64,000 bases of DNA, taken from NCBI GenBank assembly GCA_002692965.1, contig NZNC01000029.1:1-64000 (forward strand), read 5' to 3'. A program made the position numbers and the translations under genes. The stretch comes from Haliea sp. (lineage in GTDB: Bacteria > Pseudomonadota > Gammaproteobacteria > Pseudomonadales > Halieaceae). The notes under the pieces are model-generated. The model saw only the letters and a program-made list of their open reading frames with translations. It searched no databases and was not told the DNA's origin. This document shows, in pieces, positions 60,920 through 64,000 of the stretch (the stretch's first letter is position 1; each line of letters starts with the position of its first letter).

Positions 60920-62978
60920 GTCGCGGGTCTGTTCAGCGCCTGAGGGGTAGCGCGCTGACTCCCGCTGCCCCTCGAGAGATCGCCGCGGTGTCGGCTTGAT
61001 GAGGGCTTTTGGGCCCGATCAAACCACTCCGCGGAGGCGTTTTCACCCTTGCCGCATGGTTGCGCGGTAGCATTTGCTCCGGTCGCGCCAGTGCTCGACG
61101 GGGTGCCGGCGCTCTCTTGCCGAAACACTTCCGCGGTATCGCCTTTCAGCCGGATATCGAAGCACCCCCGGTGCAACTCCCGATGGTGAAAGCGGCAGAG
61201 TGTCACCAGATTATCCAGGCGCGTCTCGCCACCTTCGGACCAGTGCTGAATATGGTGGGCATCGACGTACTCGGACTCCTGACAACCGGGGTATTGGCAG
61301 ACACCATCCCGTTCGCGCAAGGCGCGCCGAATCGGTGCCGGGACTATCCGTGATCGTCGGCCGACATTGAGCACCTTGCCCGCGTCGTCTTCCAGCACAG
61401 TCACCAGCGATGCGTCGCAACTCAGACGTCGGGCCGTGGCTGCTGAAAGCCATGGCTTGTCCTCAAAGTGCGCACGGCTGTGGGTGCAGCAGGCCCCACT
61501 GCGCTGTTCACGCAGTGTATTGAGATCGACATGCATCACCACCTGACAGCGCTCGGCGCCTTTCAGCCCCTGTAGCGCCGCGTAATCCGGCGCCGAGGCG
61601 AGAAAGTGCTCGACCATCGCCACCAGCGCATCGGCCCGCACCTGGTCCATGTGTCGAGAGAAGGTTTCCGCGGAGATTTTTTCCTCGGCGCGCGTGTACA
61701 ACAGATGGTTGGGCAAGGGCATGTAGCGGCTGCCATCCTGGTCCACCCAGGCACCGGTATCGGGGTCGACTTCCGGCGTGACAGCTTCTGGCGCCGCGAC
61801 TCTCGAATCGGTATTCGCAGGCGACGCAGGACGGCTGCCCGTGATTTCCCGGTCATGTCCAGGGCCGTCTACGCCCAGCGGGGCGGAAGCAAAACTGTCT
61901 GCCTCCCGGCTCTCCCGACCAGGCTGTCGACATCCCCATCCCCTGTAGCCATCGGCGTCGTGCCCGACTTCCCACCGAGCCCCGCCACAGCGTGATACCG
62001 CTGCAGCAACTTGCGCGCCACGGCCTGCATGCGCGATTTCTGCCTGGCTTTCCAGGCATCCTGGCGCGCCTCCTCGATGGGTCGGGCAACGGCCTGCAGA
62101 GCCTTCATGACCAGCTGTCCCTGTTCTGGTGGCAGTTTGGCGTGGATGATCCACATGCCGTCCTTGTCCTGGAACCAGTAAGCCTCGCGGGCGAGTTCCC
62201 GGGCGATTTCGGGGTCCAGTTGCGGCGTTTCACTCGCTGCCGCCGGGTTCTGCTCAGGCGCGACCGCAGCCTGGCCGTCGGCGCCGGTTGAAGCGTTTTC
62301 CGGCTGTCCCTGGGAACCCCCTGCGGCCTCAGTTTCACTGGCTCCGATAACAGAATTCCCGGCATTCCCGGCATTCCCGGCATTCCCGGCATTCCCGGCA
62401 TTCCCGCACGCGCCTGCGCCGTGTGCCGCAAGCTCGCCCGCATCTCCGCCACACCCAGGATCGCCAGCTCGCCAGGGCGAATTGGCCAGCGACTGGCCCG
62501 GGTCGCTATCCAGGAGGTCTTCCAGGCCAGGCTCCGGGACAGGTTCGAAGCGGCTCAACAGCTTTTCCAGGTGACCGGCACTGTTCTTCTGTGCCAGGTG
62601 CAGGAGAAAGGCCTCGTTGTCCGGTCGCGCCACCCGGGTAACGGCGCGCACCTTGGAGTAGGAGAGCTCGCCCGCGGCGAAAGCTTCCTCGACGTCGGGT
62701 AAGAACTCGAGCTGCCGCGCCACGCGCACTTTCTCGCGTGCGGCGCCAAGGGTGATGCCGCAGTGGGCGGCCAGCCAGTGGGCGCAGGAGCGCATCGTGG
62801 CCTGTTGGCGCCAGCCACCGCAGCGATCAAACTCGCCGATCAATCGCAGCAGGCGACAGTTTGCGGTATGGATCTGAGTCGACAGCTGGGTAATCGCCTG
62901 GCCCAGACGAATACCATCGCCCTGCCGCTCTCCGTTTTCCTGCTGCGCCCTGGTTTCCGTGGATGCCGGTATCTCCAT
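60916..62978 (-). pseudogene. Frameshifted DUF222/HNH protein, second copy
   Basis: This is a clear paralogue of the protein at 14192: the same DUF222 N-terminus (FDRCGGWRQQATMRSCAHWL) and the same HNH end (CQYPGCQESEYVDAHHIQHW ... LVTLCRFHH). The coding sequence is split: the N-terminal frame from ATG 62978 stops at 61869, and the HNH part continues in another frame open from 62154. The switch falls in the linker, around 61880-61940, so one indel separates the two halves. The protein as encoded would lack its nuclease. It carries a LexA box upstream and a 9-bp tandem repeat in the linker. Confidence 0.85.
62361..62405 (-). repeat. 9-bp tandem repeat in the HNH copy 2 linker
   Basis: Five perfect GGCATTCCC units (plus strand) plus a truncated one at 62353-62360 encode Gly-Asn-Ala tripeptides on the minus strand. 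Like the repeat in the J-domain gene, the unit is three codons long. Confidence 0.9.
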
Positions 62979-62994
62979 CGATTCAAGCCCATGA

Positions 62995-63010
62995 CTGTAT
63001 GCCTGTACAG
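62995..63010 (-). promoter_or_regulatory. LexA (SOS) box, copy 2
   Basis: On the minus strand CTGTACAGGCATACAG fits CTGT-N8-ACAG. It lies 16 bp before the ATG at 62978, almost the same distance as for the intact paralogue at 14192. The core is less AT-rich than in copy 1, so binding may be weaker. Confidence 0.8.
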
Positions 63011-63207
63011 TAGGCTAGTTAACGCAAGCTCAGCATCCAAGTTCCGTTTTCTATCAAATCCGCTCACGGGCCCGACCGGGCGCGGAGCCTCACAGTCACC
63101 CAACAGTCAGTGCGCAGGCCGCAGGCCGCGGCATCGCATCTGTCCCGAACACACGCAGCCCCGGTTGCCTTCACACCCCGCCAGCAACCGCGACAGAACC
63201 CGCAGCC

Positions 63208-64000
63208 TTACAGCTGACCGATCGCCCGGCGCAGCTCCCGCAGCCGCTCGCCACGTTCCCCGGGAGGCTGCTGTGGCGCATAGACAAGCGCGCTGTAGAT
63301 CGCAGTCGCCCGCCGCACGGCGGCTGCCAGCTCGGGCCGCTCTGCCGCAACCCGTTCGGCGAAGTGCCCCGGCGCCTCCCCCGGGTGCCGCTCCAGTCCG
63401 CGCCGGGCCAGGCGCCGGCAGAGCCGCTGGTAGAGGCGCTCCTCCGGCAGGCGCCGCGGGCGTCCCCCGCGCAGTAGCCACCAGGCGGCCGGAGCCAGCA
63501 CCAGGGCCGCGCTGCCCAGCAGAAGCAGGGCCAGGTCGCGGGCGCGGACTTCGCCAAAGAGGCGCTGGAGCAGGTTTAGCTGCTGCTCGCTGTCAAAGCC
63601 CACCACCCAGCTTTGCCAGCGATAGGTCAGCGCGTCGTAGCGCAGTCGCAGGCTGTTGATCCAGTCGATGCCGCGGTAGCGCAGGGGCGACAGCGGCGAT
63701 TCGGCAAGGAAACTGCCCTCCTCCGCCAGGGCCTCCTCGAGCCCCAGGGTCACGCGCTCCGGGGAGACAACCGCTGTGGGGTCGACACGCACCCAGCCCT
63801 GCCCCGCCAGCCAGACCTCCGCCCAGGCATGGGCGTCGAACTGGTGCACGATGACGGTGCGATTGACCGGGTTGATTTCGCCCCCCTGATAGCCGGCGAC
63901 CACCCGCGCCGGCACGCCGGCGGCGCGCATCATGATGACGAAGGCGCTCGCGTAGTGCTCGCAGAAGCCGCGCTGTCGCTGGAACAGGAATTCGTCGATG
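63208..64000 (-). CDS. TgpA-type transglutaminase, C-terminal part (partial)
   Basis: The frame is open to the right edge, so the N-terminal membrane domain is outside the window. The transglutaminase triad is visible: Cys in RGFCEHYASAFVIMMR, His in FDAHAWAEVWLAGQ and Asp in GWVRVDPTAVVSPE. After the fold come one transmembrane helix (RDLALLLLGSAALVLAPAAW) and a cytoplasmic DUF4129-like tail (EERLYQRLCRRLARRGLERH, then PGEAPGHFAERVA). This is the TgpA architecture, named from an essential Pseudomonas inner-membrane protein. TgpA genes usually follow a MoxR ATPase and a DUF58 gene, which would lie to the right. Confidence 0.92.
   Translation of the reverse strand, partial: IDEFLFQRQRGFCEHYASAFVIMMRAAGVPARVVAGYQGGEINPVNRTVIVHQFDAHAWAEVWLAGQGWVRVDPTAVVSPERVTLGLEEALAEEGSFLAESPLSPLRYRGIDWINSLRLRYDALTYRWQSWVVGFDSEQQLNLLQRLFGEVRARDLALLLLGSAALVLAPAAWWLLRGGRPRRLPEERLYQRLCRRLARRGLERHPGEAPGHFAERVAAERPELAAAVRRATAIYSALVYAPQQPPGERGERLRELRRAIGQL

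Noticed and set aside
61869-62154. Programmed ribosomal frameshift in HNH copy 2
   Set aside because: No slippery heptamer or convincing downstream structure was seen in the overlap, and the paralogue at 14192 is a single frame.

Overview
The window is high-GC chromosomal DNA from a gammaproteobacterium, probably a marine or environmental relative of the Haliea/Microbulbifer/Pseudomonas side of the class. The reasons are the gene content (E. coli-type dif site, Fur- and LexA-type operators, DabAB inorganic-carbon pump, SpeA/carboxynorspermidine polyamine route, Amt fused to c-di-GMP domains, IPTL/exosortase-type sorting signals) and typical gammaproteobacterial codon use. The species cannot be fixed from the sequence alone. 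The most informative site is a 28-bp dif site at 38276-38303, differing from E. coli dif at one position, so this window spans the replication terminus. FtsK-orienting (KOPS) octamers that I found by eye point towards it from both sides.

Layout. 1-304: right end of an insertion sequence abutting a TTG-start wecB. 314-13949: polysaccharide precursor and glycosyltransferase cluster (wecB, four glycosyltransferases, an asparagine synthase-like amidotransferase, an EpsG-like polymerase, and a tviC/tviB pair for uronic-acid amino sugars), containing an AT-rich foreign stretch (1.5-3.5 kb) and a self-contained satD/membrane-protein pair (10261-11623) with its own tandem operators. 13938-16015: a SnoaL-like gene remnant, then an SOS-controlled DUF222/HNH protein. 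16112-28510: the export and assembly half of the polysaccharide system: a midcut-by-XrtH-like protein, an RfaH-like antiterminator, a WecA-like initiating transferase and a CpsB-like phosphatase on the minus strand; an O-antigen ligase-like protein, a Wza-like lipoprotein, a Wzc-like tyrosine kinase, a J-domain protein, a TPR protein and a small secreted protein on the plus strand, closed by a strong bidirectional terminator.

28696-40735: accessory and terminus region: hemerythrin; hicB with a gutted hicA; a secreted S8/S53-like protease with an IPTL-type tail; an EEP nuclease/phosphatase and a CDP-alcohol phosphatidyltransferase; a Fur-controlled TonB receptor next to a phytanoyl-CoA-dioxygenase-like enzyme; dif; and a toxin-antitoxin cluster (zeta-type kinase pair, vapC remnant, Xre-RES pair). 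40934-46377: dabB-dabA plus a small third ORF, with a divergent LysR regulator. 46434-50934: polyamine synthesis (nspC, carboxynorspermidine dehydrogenase, speA). 51244-53693: a GNAT/C39-peptidase fusion overlapping a QEGLA-motif metalloprotease. 53766-57170: an ammonium transporter fused to PAS-GGDEF-EAL behind a sigma-54 promoter. 57437-60919: thiolase and FadJ-like beta-oxidation pair. 60916-62978: a second DUF222/HNH copy, frameshifted but again behind a LexA box. 63208-64000: the C-terminal part of a TgpA-type transglutaminase running off the window.

How it fits together. WecB makes UDP-ManNAc and TviB/TviC make UDP-GlcNAcA/GalNAcA; the glycosyltransferases and the amidotransferase assemble and amidate a repeat unit started by the WecA-like protein; the EpsG- and ligase-like proteins polymerise it; and Wza/Wzc/CpsB export it under tyrosine-phosphorylation control. 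No wzx flippase was seen, so part of the cluster probably lies left of the IS. All evidence here is from reading the sequence; no database search was run.
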